DNA of 64,000 bases from NCBI GenBank assembly GCA_040218445.1, contig JAVJRK010000016.1:133682-197681 (forward strand). Direction: 5' to 3'. Both the position numbers and the translations under genes were made by a program. Numbering within the stretch: the stretch's first letter is position 1; each line of letters opens with the position of its first letter. Source of the DNA: UBA1479 sp040218445. Lineage in GTDB: Bacteria > Pseudomonadota > Alphaproteobacteria > Rhodospirillales > Casp-alpha2. This document shows, one piece after another, positions 26,053-34,286 of this stretch. A model generated the notes under the pieces. It saw only the letters and a list, made by a program, of their open reading frames with translations, did not search any database and was not told the origin of the DNA.

Positions 26053-26946
26053 CTATTCGATGTTCTGGACCTGCTCGCGGAGCTGGTCGATCACTGTTTT
26101 GAGGTCCAAACCCAAGGACGTCAAATCCGTATCCGGAGATTTGGAACACAGCGTGTTGGCCTCGCGGTTGAATTCCTGACACAGGAAATCCAAACGTCGG
26201 CCGACGGGCCCCTCGGCCTTTTGCAGCAATTCCCGGGCTGCCTGCGTATGGGCGACCAGTCGGTCCAGTTCTTCGCGGATATCCGCCTTCGTCATCAGGA
26301 CCGCCGCTTCCTGTGCCAAGCGTTCTTCGGGCATGGCCGGATTGTCGGTGACAAGACGCGCGACCTGATCGTTCAGGCGTTGGCGGATGGCATCGGGCTG
26401 TGTCGCAGCCGTCGCGGCGGCGCGTTCGGTCAGATCCGCGACCTGATCGATCTGGCTGTTGAGCACCGCCAGAAGACGCGCCCCTTCCGCATCGCGCATG
26501 CCGCCCAGGTCCTTAAGCGCCCGGTCCAAATCCGCCATCATGGCCTTGGCGATTTCTTCAAAGGCATCTTCAGCCAGCATTTCATCGACAGGTTCGATCA
26601 CACCGCGCAACCCTAAAACGCCGTCAAGCGAAGGCGGCCCGGCATCCGGCATTTCGTCCTTGAGGCGGTCCAGCCGATCGACGACCTGGGCCAGGAAATC
26701 CTCGTTGATGCGGTAGGCCCCGCCCCCCGTTTCACGCCGGGTGGAAAGATTGACGGACAGACTGCCGCGCTTGAAGCGTTTGTTCACGCGCGCCCGGACA
26801 AGGGGGTCCAATGCTTCGAACCCTGACGGCGGGCGGAACCGCAGGTCTAATCCCTTGGCATTGACGCTGCGCACTTCCCAAACCCAGGCAAGGTCACCAT
26901 GCCCTCCTTCAGCGCGGGCGAACCCGGTCATTGAATTGATGGCCAA
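26053..26946 (-). CDS. yicC: YicC-family endoribonuclease
   Basis: The 297-residue protein starts with INSMTGFARAEG, the family hallmark, and ends with DFLCQEFNREANTLCSKS, the conserved C-terminal motif. YicC proteins have been described as RNases that act on structured and small RNAs. TTG at 26946 is chosen because AAGGA sits 7 bases upstream and the family normally starts within a few residues of SMTGFA. An in-frame ATG at 26967 is the alternative. It precedes gmk by 24 bases. Confidence 0.93.
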   Translation of the reverse strand: MAINSMTGFARAEGGHGDLAWVWEVRSVNAKGLDLRFRPPSGFEALDPLVRARVNKRFKRGSLSVNLSTRRETGGGAYRINEDFLAQVVDRLDRLKDEMPDAGPPSLDGVLGLRGVIEPVDEMLAEDAFEEIAKAMMADLDRALKDLGGMRDAEGARLLAVLNSQIDQVADLTERAAATAATQPDAIRQRLNDQVARLVTDNPAMPEERLAQEAAVLMTKADIREELDRLVAHTQAARELLQKAEGPVGRRLDFLCQEFNREANTLCSKSPDTDLTSLGLDLKTVIDQLREQVQNIE

Positions 26947-27067
26947 TGCGCATTCCTTTTCCGGCATAGCCCTTTGGAAGGGCGGTGCGAACCTTATACC
27001 CAGGGTCTTCGCCACCAACAAGCGGCGGACACTTCCCCTGCCCTCCTACGCATCCTATAACCGGTTC

Positions 27068-27841
27068 ATGAGCCTTACCCATCCCACATCGATTTTGATC
27101 ACGGGTGCCTCCAGCGGCATCGGTCGGGCGCTTGCCCTTTCCTATGCCGGGCACGGCACGACGGTCCATCTTTCGGGGCGCGATCAGGCACGGGTCGATG
27201 CCGTGGCCCAGGAATGCCGCGACCGGGGCGCCGATGCCCATGGCAAGGTCATCGACGTGACCGACGCGGATGCCATGACAGCCTGGATCAAGGAAGTGGA
27301 TGCCGCCACCCCCCTGGACCTGGTAATCGCCAATGCCGGCATCACCAATTCGACCTCGGGCCTGCCCGCAGGGGCAGAGCGCACGCGGCGTATCCTGGCC
27401 GTCAATGTGGATGGTGTGGTCAATACGGTTCTGCCGGCCCTGGCGGCCATGGGTGGGCGCGACAAAGGGCAGATCGCCATCATGGCGTCCATCGCCGGGT
27501 TCCGGGGATTGCCGACCTCGTCGGCCTATTCCGCGTCAAAAGCCATGGTCAAGGTTTGGGGCGAAGCCCTTCGCGGTGAACGTTTGACAACCGGCGTGCG
27601 CATCAACGTCGTCTGCCCCGGCTGGGTCGAAAGCCGCATCACCGATGCCAATACCTTCGATATGCCGTTCTTGATGCAAACCGACCGTGCCGCCGCGATC
27701 ATTCGCCGCGGCCTGGCCCGCGACAAGGCACGGATCGTGTTTCCCTGGCCGATGCATTTGGCCGTATGGATATTAAGCCTGCTGCCGCCAGCCTGGACCG
27801 ATCCGATCCTCAACCGCAAGCTCGCCGGGCGGGAGTGGTAA
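27068..27841 (+). CDS. short-chain dehydrogenase/reductase
   Basis: The 257-residue classical SDR has a cofactor motif ILITGASSGIGRALALS and NAG in VIANAGITN. The catalytic residues are in ASIAGFRGLPTSSAYSASKA (Ser, then Tyr-x3-Lys). The C-terminus, WPMHLAVWILSLLPPAW, is hydrophobic and resembles membrane-associated SDRs that act on lipids. Start ATG 27068 gives the standard length, and a longer upstream frame is antisense to yicC. It diverges from yicC with about 120 bases between. Confidence 0.87.
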   Translation: MSLTHPTSILITGASSGIGRALALSYAGHGTTVHLSGRDQARVDAVAQECRDRGADAHGKVIDVTDADAMTAWIKEVDAATPLDLVIANAGITNSTSGLPAGAERTRRILAVNVDGVVNTVLPALAAMGGRDKGQIAIMASIAGFRGLPTSSAYSASKAMVKVWGEALRGERLTTGVRINVVCPGWVESRITDANTFDMPFLMQTDRAAAIIRRGLARDKARIVFPWPMHLAVWILSLLPPAWTDPILNRKLAGREW

Positions 27842-27859
27842 ACGCCCCCGCCGGGTGTT

Positions 27860-27888
27860 CGGGCTCCGGCGATCATCGCCGAAGCCCG
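27860..27888. terminator. hairpin between convergent SDR and SGNH-hydrolase genes
   Basis: Outer arms CGGGCT (27860-27865) and AGCCCG (27883-27888) and inner arms CGGCGAT (27867-27873) and ATCGCCG (27875-27881) form a nearly complete 13-bp stem with a one-base loop in the formal pairing. Its position 18 bases past one stop and 10 from the other suggests a two-way terminator, though a T tract is lacking. Confidence 0.55.
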
Positions 27889-27898
27889 CCGTCCGATT

Positions 27899-28732
27899 TC
27901 AGCGACCGTAGAACTTGTTGACGGTCTGCTCGGCCACCTTTTGCAGGAAGGCCGCCGTTTCCTTATCGACATTGCCGAAATAGTCATAAGAATTGCCGAC
28001 CGGCGACATGCCGTACAGGCTGGCGAACACCACACAGGACGCAAGATAGGTGCCGTCCAGATTGGGGTGGGAGCCGTCATAATCCTTATGCAGGTTCATG
28101 GACGGGCGCTGTTTGTAGGCTTCTTCAAAGGCAAGCCCCACCGGGATGACCATGGCGCCGACCGCGTTACCCGCCTCGACGTACAGCTTTTCGATCTCGC
28201 GGATCATGTTCGGATCCGCTTTCTTATGCGGCTTTACATAGGCATGGGTCATGTAAAGGGCCGCTTCACCGCCGGCCGCTTCGATCTTCTTGGCGAACTC
28301 TGCCACGGTCTTGGCGAACTTGGGCGGATGGCCCTTCCTGATCGCAGCGGCGCTGAAACCCTGCAGCACCACAACCTGGAACGGGTCCTTGACCCGCAAC
28401 TTGCCGGGTTCCAGATAGGCATCAATGTTGTGGTCGAACAGCATGGAACCGCTGATCGTGGCCGACTTGTACTTCAGCTGTTTTTTCTCATGGATGCCGG
28501 CTGCAATCACCATGCGGCGCACGTGGTTGTGCAGGCTGTCGTTGTAATAAAGATAGCTGTTGCCCACGAACAACAGGCGCTTGGGTTTTTCGGATTTAAG
28601 GTCTTTAACCGCCGGCTGCGGGGCCTCGGCATGGGCAGGTGTAACCTGCCAGGCAGAGCCCGCCAGAACCGCCATGGCGATGAAACCGGCCAGGATTGCC
28701 GGCCGGCGGAAAGAGGTGCGGAAACGCATCAT
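27899..28732 (-). CDS. secreted SGNH/GDSL-hydrolase-like protein (DUF4886-like)
   Basis: The 277-residue precursor has an N-terminal signal peptide (MRFRTSFRRPAILAGFIAMA to about THAEA, cut near residue 36). The mature part opens with RLLFVGNSYLYYNDSLHNHV, where the Ser of GNSY is the block I nucleophile. VVLQGFSAAA is a candidate block II/III strand. DGSHPNLDGTYLAS near the C-terminus holds the block V Asp and His. It is likely a periplasmic esterase or deacetylase with unknown substrate. It diverges from the LysR regulator across 185 AT-rich bases. Confidence 0.78.
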   Translation of the reverse strand: MMRFRTSFRRPAILAGFIAMAVLAGSAWQVTPAHAEAPQPAVKDLKSEKPKRLLFVGNSYLYYNDSLHNHVRRMVIAAGIHEKKQLKYKSATISGSMLFDHNIDAYLEPGKLRVKDPFQVVVLQGFSAAAIRKGHPPKFAKTVAEFAKKIEAAGGEAALYMTHAYVKPHKKADPNMIREIEKLYVEAGNAVGAMVIPVGLAFEEAYKQRPSMNLHKDYDGSHPNLDGTYLASCVVFASLYGMSPVGNSYDYFGNVDKETAAFLQKVAEQTVNKFYGR

Positions 28733-28848
28733 TGATCTCCTCGGATTGGATGTGAACTCCCTCGCGTTTCTTTAGAACGCGTAGCGCATTCACCTTGCGC
28801 CCCTCATCAAACAAAGAAAAATCGAAACTAATGATCTATTCTTCAGTT

Positions 28849-28869
28849 ATTTGCATATATTATCAAAAT
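28849..28869. promoter_or_regulatory. imperfect palindrome in the AT-rich region before the LysR gene
   Basis: ATTTGCATA (28849-28857) and TATCAAAAT (28861-28869) match as an inverted repeat at 7 of 9 positions around TAT. The placement 49 bases before the LysR-type start, in the gap shared with a divergent gene, fits an autoregulatory LysR site. This is pattern inference only. Confidence 0.3.
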
Positions 28870-28917
28870 TCAGTTTGATTTCAGGTATTTAGAAATGAAC
28901 AACAAGGCTTTTGGGCC

Positions 28918-29862
28918 ATGAATTTAAAGTCTCTCCGCGCCTTTCGTTTGGTCGTCACCCATGGCTCGCTTGCCGCCGCCGCCGAAGCCATGAACCTCAG
29001 CCAACCGGCGGTCAGCCGCCTGATCGCCTTGCTGGAAGACGAAACCAGGCTCAACCTGTTCGACCGCACACGGCGCAGCCTGACCCTGACGGAAATGGGC
29101 GAAACCTATTACCGGGAAACCCGCCACATCCTGGACGGCATTGACGAACTGCCCCATATCGCGGCCAACCTGCGGTCGGGCTCCAACCGTCCCTTGCGCC
29201 TGGTCACGGGCCCGCGCTTCGGCCTGGCCATCGTGCCGCCCGCCCTGACCATGATGCGCCAGGAAAACCCCGACCTGAAATGCAGTGTCGACGTGCTGCC
29301 CCGGTTCGAGCTTGAAAACAAATCGGGGATCGCCCGCTATGACCTGGGGGTGGCGTCCCTGCCGGTCACCCATTCCCTGCTGCCGCTTGAAAACCATCCG
29401 ATCTGCCGCCTGCGCATGGAAGCCGTGATGTCGGAAAGCCACCCCCTTGCCCGCAAGGATACCCTGACCGCAGCGGATCTGGCCGACGCTCCGATCATCG
29501 GCATGAAGCCCGATTTTTTCGGCCGCCAGCAGGTTGATGAATTTTTCCGCTCCGAAGGGGTCGTGCCGGATTACGCGGTGGAAACCACATCGTCGCTTTT
29601 GGCTTGTCACATGGCCCGCGACGGGGCCGGGATCGCGATCATGGACCGCCTGTCGGCACAGGCCGTCGATACGACGGGCATGGCAGTCCGTCCGTTGGAG
29701 CCGGCCCATTGGCTGCTCTACGGCTATATCTGTCACAAGGGACAGATCCTGACAGCCGAAGCAACCGCATTCCTTGACTGCGTGCGGCGGGCTATCGAAC
29801 AGTTCAGAAGCCAGAGCCCGGAAAACGCCGCATGCGTGATCCCCCAGTGGGAGGACGCTTGA
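28918..29862 (+). CDS. LysR-family transcriptional regulator
   Basis: The 314-residue protein has an N-terminal winged helix with NLSQPAVSRLIALLEDETRL as the recognition segment and RTRRSLTLTEMGETYYRETR as the wing. A LysR substrate-binding domain of about 200 residues follows, resembling regulators of opine or amino-acid uptake by general layout. It diverges from the SGNH-hydrolase gene and is followed after 67 bases by a co-directional SDR gene. Either could be its target, and no effector can be named. Confidence 0.9.
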   Translation: MNLKSLRAFRLVVTHGSLAAAAEAMNLSQPAVSRLIALLEDETRLNLFDRTRRSLTLTEMGETYYRETRHILDGIDELPHIAANLRSGSNRPLRLVTGPRFGLAIVPPALTMMRQENPDLKCSVDVLPRFELENKSGIARYDLGVASLPVTHSLLPLENHPICRLRMEAVMSESHPLARKDTLTAADLADAPIIGMKPDFFGRQQVDEFFRSEGVVPDYAVETTSSLLACHMARDGAGIAIMDRLSAQAVDTTGMAVRPLEPAHWLLYGYICHKGQILTAEATAFLDCVRRAIEQFRSQSPENAACVIPQWEDA

Positions 29863-29929
29863 CCGCCCGCCCCGCGTGCCGTTCAGTTCACTCAACAATC
29901 ACCATTCGACGATCGGGGGGACGACATTC

Positions 29930-30694
29930 ATGGATTTACAGATCAAGGGCCTGCGCGCGCTGATCACCGGCGGCAACAAGGGCATCGGCCGGGCCGTTGC
30001 CCAGGTCATGGCGGAAGAAGGCTGCGACCTGATCCTGGCGGCTCGGGACGAATCTGCCCTGACCCAAACCGCGGATGATATCCGCGGGCGCTTTCAGGTC
30101 GCCGTCGACACCCATGTCGCGGACTTATCGCAGGAACAGGCCGTGAAGGCGCTAGCGGCACAGGCCGGGGCTGTCGATATCCTGGTCAACAACGCGGGCG
30201 CCATTCCGCCCGGCACCCTGGCCGGGGTCGACAACGACACCTGGCGGCAGGCCTGGGACCTCAAGGTCTTCGGGTTCATTTCCCTTTGCCGGGAAATTTA
30301 CCCCGCCATGGCGGCGCGCAGGTCGGGTGTGATCATCAACATCATCGGCGCGGCGGGCGAACGCTTTCCGGCGGGCTATATCGCCGGGGCGGCGGGGAAT
30401 TCAGCCCTCATGGGCTTTACCCGGGCCCTCGCCCATGGCGCCCATGCGGACGGCATCCGCGTGGTCGGCATCAACCCGGGTGCGATTCTGACCGAACGCG
30501 CGGAAATGCTGGCCCGCACCAAGGCCCAAGCCCAACTGGGCGACCCGGAACGATGGCGCGAACTGCACGCCACCCTGCCGTTCGGCCGGGCCGGCAAGCC
30601 GGAAGAAGTCGCCAACGCCGTGGCGTTTTTGGCGAGCCCGCGCTCCAGCTATACCTCGGGCACAATCCTGACCATCGACGGCGGGAAGGAATAA
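29930..30694 (+). CDS. SDR-family protein with altered catalytic residues
   Basis: The 254-residue Rossmann-fold protein has TGGNKGIGRAV near the N-terminus for cofactor and NNAG at the usual place. Where classical SDRs show Ser then Tyr-x3-Lys, this has INIIGAAGERFPAGYIAGAA followed by GNSALMGF. The Tyr is present, but the Lys four residues on is Ala and the Ser is absent. The C-terminus (FLASPRSSYTSGTILTIDGG) is standard. Similar lysine-less SDRs occur in proteobacteria from memory, and their reaction is unclear. It follows the LysR gene on the same strand and ends 14 bases from the convergent hydrolase. Confidence 0.8.
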   Translation: MDLQIKGLRALITGGNKGIGRAVAQVMAEEGCDLILAARDESALTQTADDIRGRFQVAVDTHVADLSQEQAVKALAAQAGAVDILVNNAGAIPPGTLAGVDNDTWRQAWDLKVFGFISLCREIYPAMAARRSGVIINIIGAAGERFPAGYIAGAAGNSALMGFTRALAHGAHADGIRVVGINPGAILTERAEMLARTKAQAQLGDPERWRELHATLPFGRAGKPEEVANAVAFLASPRSSYTSGTILTIDGGKE

Positions 30695-30708
30695 AATACG
30701 GCCGGCGC

Positions 30709-31458
30709 CTAGACGGCGGGGGCGTTGGTTGCCAAGAAATCGCGGATATGGCGCAGGGCCAGCGCGATCTTGCGGTCGTTTTCTTTCCAAGGATACAGGC
30801 TGACCTGTGCATTCGGTGCCAATAACGCGGTTTCCATCGCCGTCGCGTAAGGATGCGCCGGAATGTCGTCCGGCAACACCAATACCGGTGTCTGGCAATT
30901 GCGCACGAAGTCGCGGTCGACGGTGAACACGAAATCGGCCCGCTTCGTGTACATGTTGTTGAGGAACGTCGAGACCATATCCAGCGTGATCTCGGGCCGC
31001 CGTTTCATCAGCCCAGGCGCCCAGCCGTTGATATTGTTGTTGTAGTAAATGTCGGGATGGCTGGAGGTATAGCCGCTTGGATGCACCAGCGTGGCGGCAA
31101 CGACCCGGTCACCGGCCTGTTTCAGCAGGTTCCAGATCATGGGGCCACCAATGCAAAACCCCATCACCATGAACCGGTCGATGCCGAGTTGATCCATAAG
31201 GTTGAGCTGATCATCCAGGAACCCGTCCCAGGTCCGCTCGATTTCCAGCGGGCCCTCCGTCTGGCCGTCATTGGCATTACGCAGATCAAGCGCGATAACC
31301 CGATAACGATCACTGAATTCCTCTAGCGGATTGAAGGCATGCTGGGCAAGCCCGGCGATGGTCGCATTCAGACCGCCGCCCGGAAGAACCAACAACGGAA
31401 AGCCGGAACCCGCTTCCTGGTAATGAATTTTCACGGGACCGTTTTCGAACATGGGCAT
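30709..31458 (-). CDS. alpha/beta-hydrolase with cysteine at the nucleophile elbow
   Basis: The 249-residue protein has an oxyanion strand LVLPGGGLNATI. The nucleophile elbow is GFCIGG, so cysteine stands where most members have serine, as in dienelactone hydrolases. LVLPDDIPAHPYATAMETA and the following region probably hold the acid residue, and a late His is in ALRHIRDFL. GGGAGG lies 8 bases before ATG 31458. It follows mltG by 13 bases and probably ends the fab-mltG transcript. The substrate is unknown. Confidence 0.8.
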   Translation of the reverse strand: MPMFENGPVKIHYQEAGSGFPLLVLPGGGLNATIAGLAQHAFNPLEEFSDRYRVIALDLRNANDGQTEGPLEIERTWDGFLDDQLNLMDQLGIDRFMVMGFCIGGPMIWNLLKQAGDRVVAATLVHPSGYTSSHPDIYYNNNINGWAPGLMKRRPEITLDMVSTFLNNMYTKRADFVFTVDRDFVRNCQTPVLVLPDDIPAHPYATAMETALLAPNAQVSLYPWKENDRKIALALRHIRDFLATNAPAV

Positions 31459-31471
31459 CGTCGAGCCTCCC

Positions 31472-32455
31472 CTATTTTCCATTCCGCTGAATCTTCCGCC
31501 ATTTGGCGACGTTGCGGTTGTGCTGGACCAGCGTTTCCGCGAAGGCATGGCCGCCCGTACCGTCGGCGACGAAATACAGTTCGTTCGTCTTGTCCGGATG
31601 CAGCACCGCCTTGATCGCGGCCAGACCGGGATTGGCGATGGGCGTGGGCGGCAGGCCCGCGATGACATAGGTGTTGAATGACGTGGGCGCATTCAGGTCA
31701 GCACGGCTGAGCGGCCTTCCCAGAAGAAACCGGCCGTGGGTGATGCCGTAGATCACCGTCGGGTCCGACTGCAGCTTCATACCCTTGCGAAGGCGGTTCA
31801 GGAACACCGCCGCGACCCGCGCGCGCTCCGCCTTCACACCCGTTTCCTTCTCGACGATGGAGGCCAAGATCAGGGCTTCCGCAGGACTGCCCAGCGGCAA
31901 GCCGTCCTCCCGTTCGGCCCAGGCTTTCGCCAGGGCCGCGTCCATGGCCTTTTCAACCCGGCGCAGGGCCTCGGCCTTGATGTCGTAATAGCGATATTGA
32001 TAAGTCTCGGGCAGCAAACGCCCCTCGTCCGGCACAGCTGGCAGCGGTCCCATCAGCCCCTCGGCCCCGGCAATGATTTCCATGGTTTCCGACACGGTCA
32101 AGCCTTCGGGGATGGTGAAGCTGCGGGCAACCGTCTCGCCCTTGGCCAACACGTCGAGCACATCGGTCACGCTGGCCCTGGCCGGGATGCGGAATTCGCC
32201 CGCCTTGAGCGAACGGTCGGCTTGTCCCAGTCGCGCAGACAGACGGAAGATCAAGTCCGAGCGCAAAATGCCCTGATCCGTCAGCTTGCCGGCAATGGTA
32301 TGGATGGAGGTTCCTGGCGGGATCAATACCACCGCGTCTGTCCCATGAGGGCCCGCGCGGACAGTCTGTTCCTTGAACCAATACCAGCCGCCGCCCGCCG
32401 CAACGGCGGCGAGTACGGCAAGGACCACAACGGAAAGGAAAAGTCTGCGGATCAT
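31472..32455 (-). CDS. mltG: endolytic murein transglycosylase MltG
   Basis: The 327-residue protein has a single N-terminal membrane helix (residues 5-25) and a YceG/MltG domain. LILASIVEKETGVKAERARV carries the catalytic glutamate. LQSDPTVIYGITHGR and FNTYVIAGLPPTPIANPGL are the conserved C-terminal motifs. It cleaves nascent peptidoglycan strands at the inner membrane and is thought to set glycan length. It lies downstream of fabF on the same strand. Nearby yicC, usually adjacent in this group, is displaced by an islet. Confidence 0.95.
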   Translation of the reverse strand: MIRRLFLSVVVLAVLAAVAAGGGWYWFKEQTVRAGPHGTDAVVLIPPGTSIHTIAGKLTDQGILRSDLIFRLSARLGQADRSLKAGEFRIPARASVTDVLDVLAKGETVARSFTIPEGLTVSETMEIIAGAEGLMGPLPAVPDEGRLLPETYQYRYYDIKAEALRRVEKAMDAALAKAWAEREDGLPLGSPAEALILASIVEKETGVKAERARVAAVFLNRLRKGMKLQSDPTVIYGITHGRFLLGRPLSRADLNAPTSFNTYVIAGLPPTPIANPGLAAIKAVLHPDKTNELYFVADGTGGHAFAETLVQHNRNVAKWRKIQRNGK

Positions 32456-32526
32456 ACCGTCAGACTACCGCAAATCCCGCGCGCACCGGAAGTCGTGCGA
32501 CGACGCATTTGCGAAAACCAAAAGAA

Positions 32527-33792
32527 TCAATCGTAGGCCTTGAACACCAGCGATGCGTTGGTGCCGCCGAAGCCGAACGAGTTGGAAAGCGCCGCCCGAA
32601 CCTTGCGTTCCTTGGGCTGGTGGGGCACCAGATCGACGCCCTGGCAGCTATCCGAAGGATTGTCCAGGTTGAGGGTCGGCGGCACGACGCCGTTCTTCAT
32701 GGCGAGAATCGAATAAATCGCTTCGACCGCACCGGCAGCACCCAGAAGGTGGCCGACCGCCGACTTTGTCGACGACATGGAGATATTCTTCACCGCATCG
32801 CCGAACAGGCGCTTGACGGCCCCCAGTTCGATCTCGTCACCCAGCGGCGTCGAAGTGCCGTGCGCGTTGACGTAATCAATGTCTTCCGGGTTCATGCCGG
32901 CGCGCTTCAACGCAGCCTGCATGCAGCGGTAGCCACCATTGCCGTCCTCGGCAGGTGCCGTGATGTGATGGGCATCGCCCGACATGCCGTAACCGACGAT
33001 TTCGGCGTAAATCTTGGCGCCGCGCTTTTTGGCGTGTTCCAGTTCCTCGAGCACCACCACACCGGCACCATCGCCCATGACGAAACCGTCACGGCCCTGA
33101 TCCCAGGGGCGCGAGGCCTTTTCAGGTGTGTCGTTGTAGCCGGTGGAAAGGGCCCGCGCGGCACAGAAACCGGCGACGCCCAAGGGACAAATCGCGGCCT
33201 CGGCCCCGCCGGCGACCATCACGTCGGCGTCTTCCCACATGATCAGGCGGGCGGCATCACCGATGGCATGGGCCCCGGTCGAACAGGCCGTCACGACGGC
33301 ATGGTTCGGCCCCTTGAGCCCGTAACGGATGGAAACATGGCCGGAAACGAGGTTGATCAGGCTGGCCGGAATGAAGAACGGGCTGAGACGCCGGGCGCGG
33401 CCTTCATGCACCGTGATGGCACCGCCGGCGATTTCCGGCAGACCACCGATACCCGAGCCGATCAGAACACCGGTTTTCCATTGATCTTCTTCGGCTTCCG
33501 GTTTCCAGCCCGAATCCTCGATCGCCTGAATGGCGGCGGCCAGGCCGTAGATGATGAACGTATCCATCCGGCGCTGGTCCTTGGTCGGAACCCATTCCTC
33601 GGCATTGAACGTTCCGTCCGAACCATCGCCCAGGGGAATCGTCCCGCCGATTTTGGCCGGCAGGTCGTGTTCATCGAAGCCTTCAAGCTTGCGGATACCG
33701 GATTGCCCATCGAGCAGGCGCGACCAGTTAAGATCGACACCCGTGCCGAGGGAATTGACGATACCCAGACCGGTAACGACGACTCGTCTCAT
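32527..33792 (-). CDS. fabF: 3-oxoacyl-ACP synthase II FabF
   Basis: The 421-residue condensing enzyme has its nucleophile cysteine at residue 170 in VVTACSTGAHA. The two histidines of the Cys-His-His triad lie in NAHGTSTPLGD and KSAVGHLLGAAG. SNSFGFGGTNASLVF ends the protein. It condenses malonyl-ACP with acyl-ACP in fatty acid elongation. It lies downstream of acpP across a 76-base spacer that contains a strong hairpin. Confidence 0.97.
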   Translation of the reverse strand: MRRVVVTGLGIVNSLGTGVDLNWSRLLDGQSGIRKLEGFDEHDLPAKIGGTIPLGDGSDGTFNAEEWVPTKDQRRMDTFIIYGLAAAIQAIEDSGWKPEAEEDQWKTGVLIGSGIGGLPEIAGGAITVHEGRARRLSPFFIPASLINLVSGHVSIRYGLKGPNHAVVTACSTGAHAIGDAARLIMWEDADVMVAGGAEAAICPLGVAGFCAARALSTGYNDTPEKASRPWDQGRDGFVMGDGAGVVVLEELEHAKKRGAKIYAEIVGYGMSGDAHHITAPAEDGNGGYRCMQAALKRAGMNPEDIDYVNAHGTSTPLGDEIELGAVKRLFGDAVKNISMSSTKSAVGHLLGAAGAVEAIYSILAMKNGVVPPTLNLDNPSDSCQGVDLVPHQPKERKVRAALSNSFGFGGTNASLVFKAYD

Positions 33793-33819
33793 ATCCGTAT
33801 ATTCTCATCCGGCCGCACG

Positions 33820-33846
33820 GGCGCCCGACCGCTGAGGGCGGGCGCC
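33820..33846 (-). terminator. GC-rich hairpin between acpP and fabF, probable attenuator
   Basis: GGCGCCCG (33820-33827) and CGGGCGCC (33839-33846) are perfect 8-bp arms around an 11-base loop. No U tract follows on the minus strand, so partial termination, transcript processing or 3' end protection of acpP mRNA is more likely than a full stop. Confidence 0.5.
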
Positions 33847-33868
33847 GGTGGGACGAAACCGCGAGCGA

Positions 33869-34102
33869 TTACTGCTGCGATTCGATGAAGTCGATGGCGT
33901 CCTTGATGGTCAGGATCTTTTCGGCGGCGTCATCCGGAATTTCGATCCCGAACTCTTCCTCGAAGGCCATGACCAACTCGACAGTGTCAAGGCTATCCGC
34001 GCCCAGATCGTCAATAAAGCTCGCGTTTTCAACCACTTTGGCCTCATCCACACCAAGATGGTCGTGGACGATCTTCTTTACGCGATCAGCAACATCACTC
34101 AT
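33869..34102 (-). CDS. acpP: acyl carrier protein
   Basis: This acidic 77-residue protein carries DDLGADSLDTVELVMAFEEE. Serine 37 is the 4'-phosphopantetheine site. It carries growing acyl chains for FabD, FabG and FabF encoded around it. GGGGAA precedes the ATG. The 184-base gap before it is unusually long for this operon and probably allows separate high-level expression. Confidence 0.98.
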   Translation of the reverse strand: MSDVADRVKKIVHDHLGVDEAKVVENASFIDDLGADSLDTVELVMAFEEEFGIEIPDDAAEKILTIKDAIDFIESQQ

Positions 34103-34286
34103 ATCAATTCCCCTGTTGGTTACCCATTTTTCGGATCAGGAAATAAGGTTGAATTTCTGGTGGTGGCGGCGGGATTTCGAGGGTCCCGGACCAAGTTCGC
34201 CCGCTTCCTATCACATATCGAACGCGTTTGACCAGCCACCTATACACTCGGTTGTTCAAGCCGGCGTGACCGGCGGAAACTCAGGT
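34103..34286 (-). promoter_or_regulatory. long leader between fabG and acpP, probable extra acpP promoter
   Basis: The gap has a 5-bp hairpin (GCCGG 34260-34264, CCGGC 34270-34274) 12 bases past the fabG stop, then AT-richer sequence towards acpP. AcpP is needed in large excess over its enzymes, so a separate promoter or processing site is expected here. I could not assign boxes. No gene is seen in it. Confidence 0.3.

Noticed and set aside
32509..33888. A 459-residue frame opposite fabF
   Set aside because: It is antisense to an intact fabF and has biased composition only.
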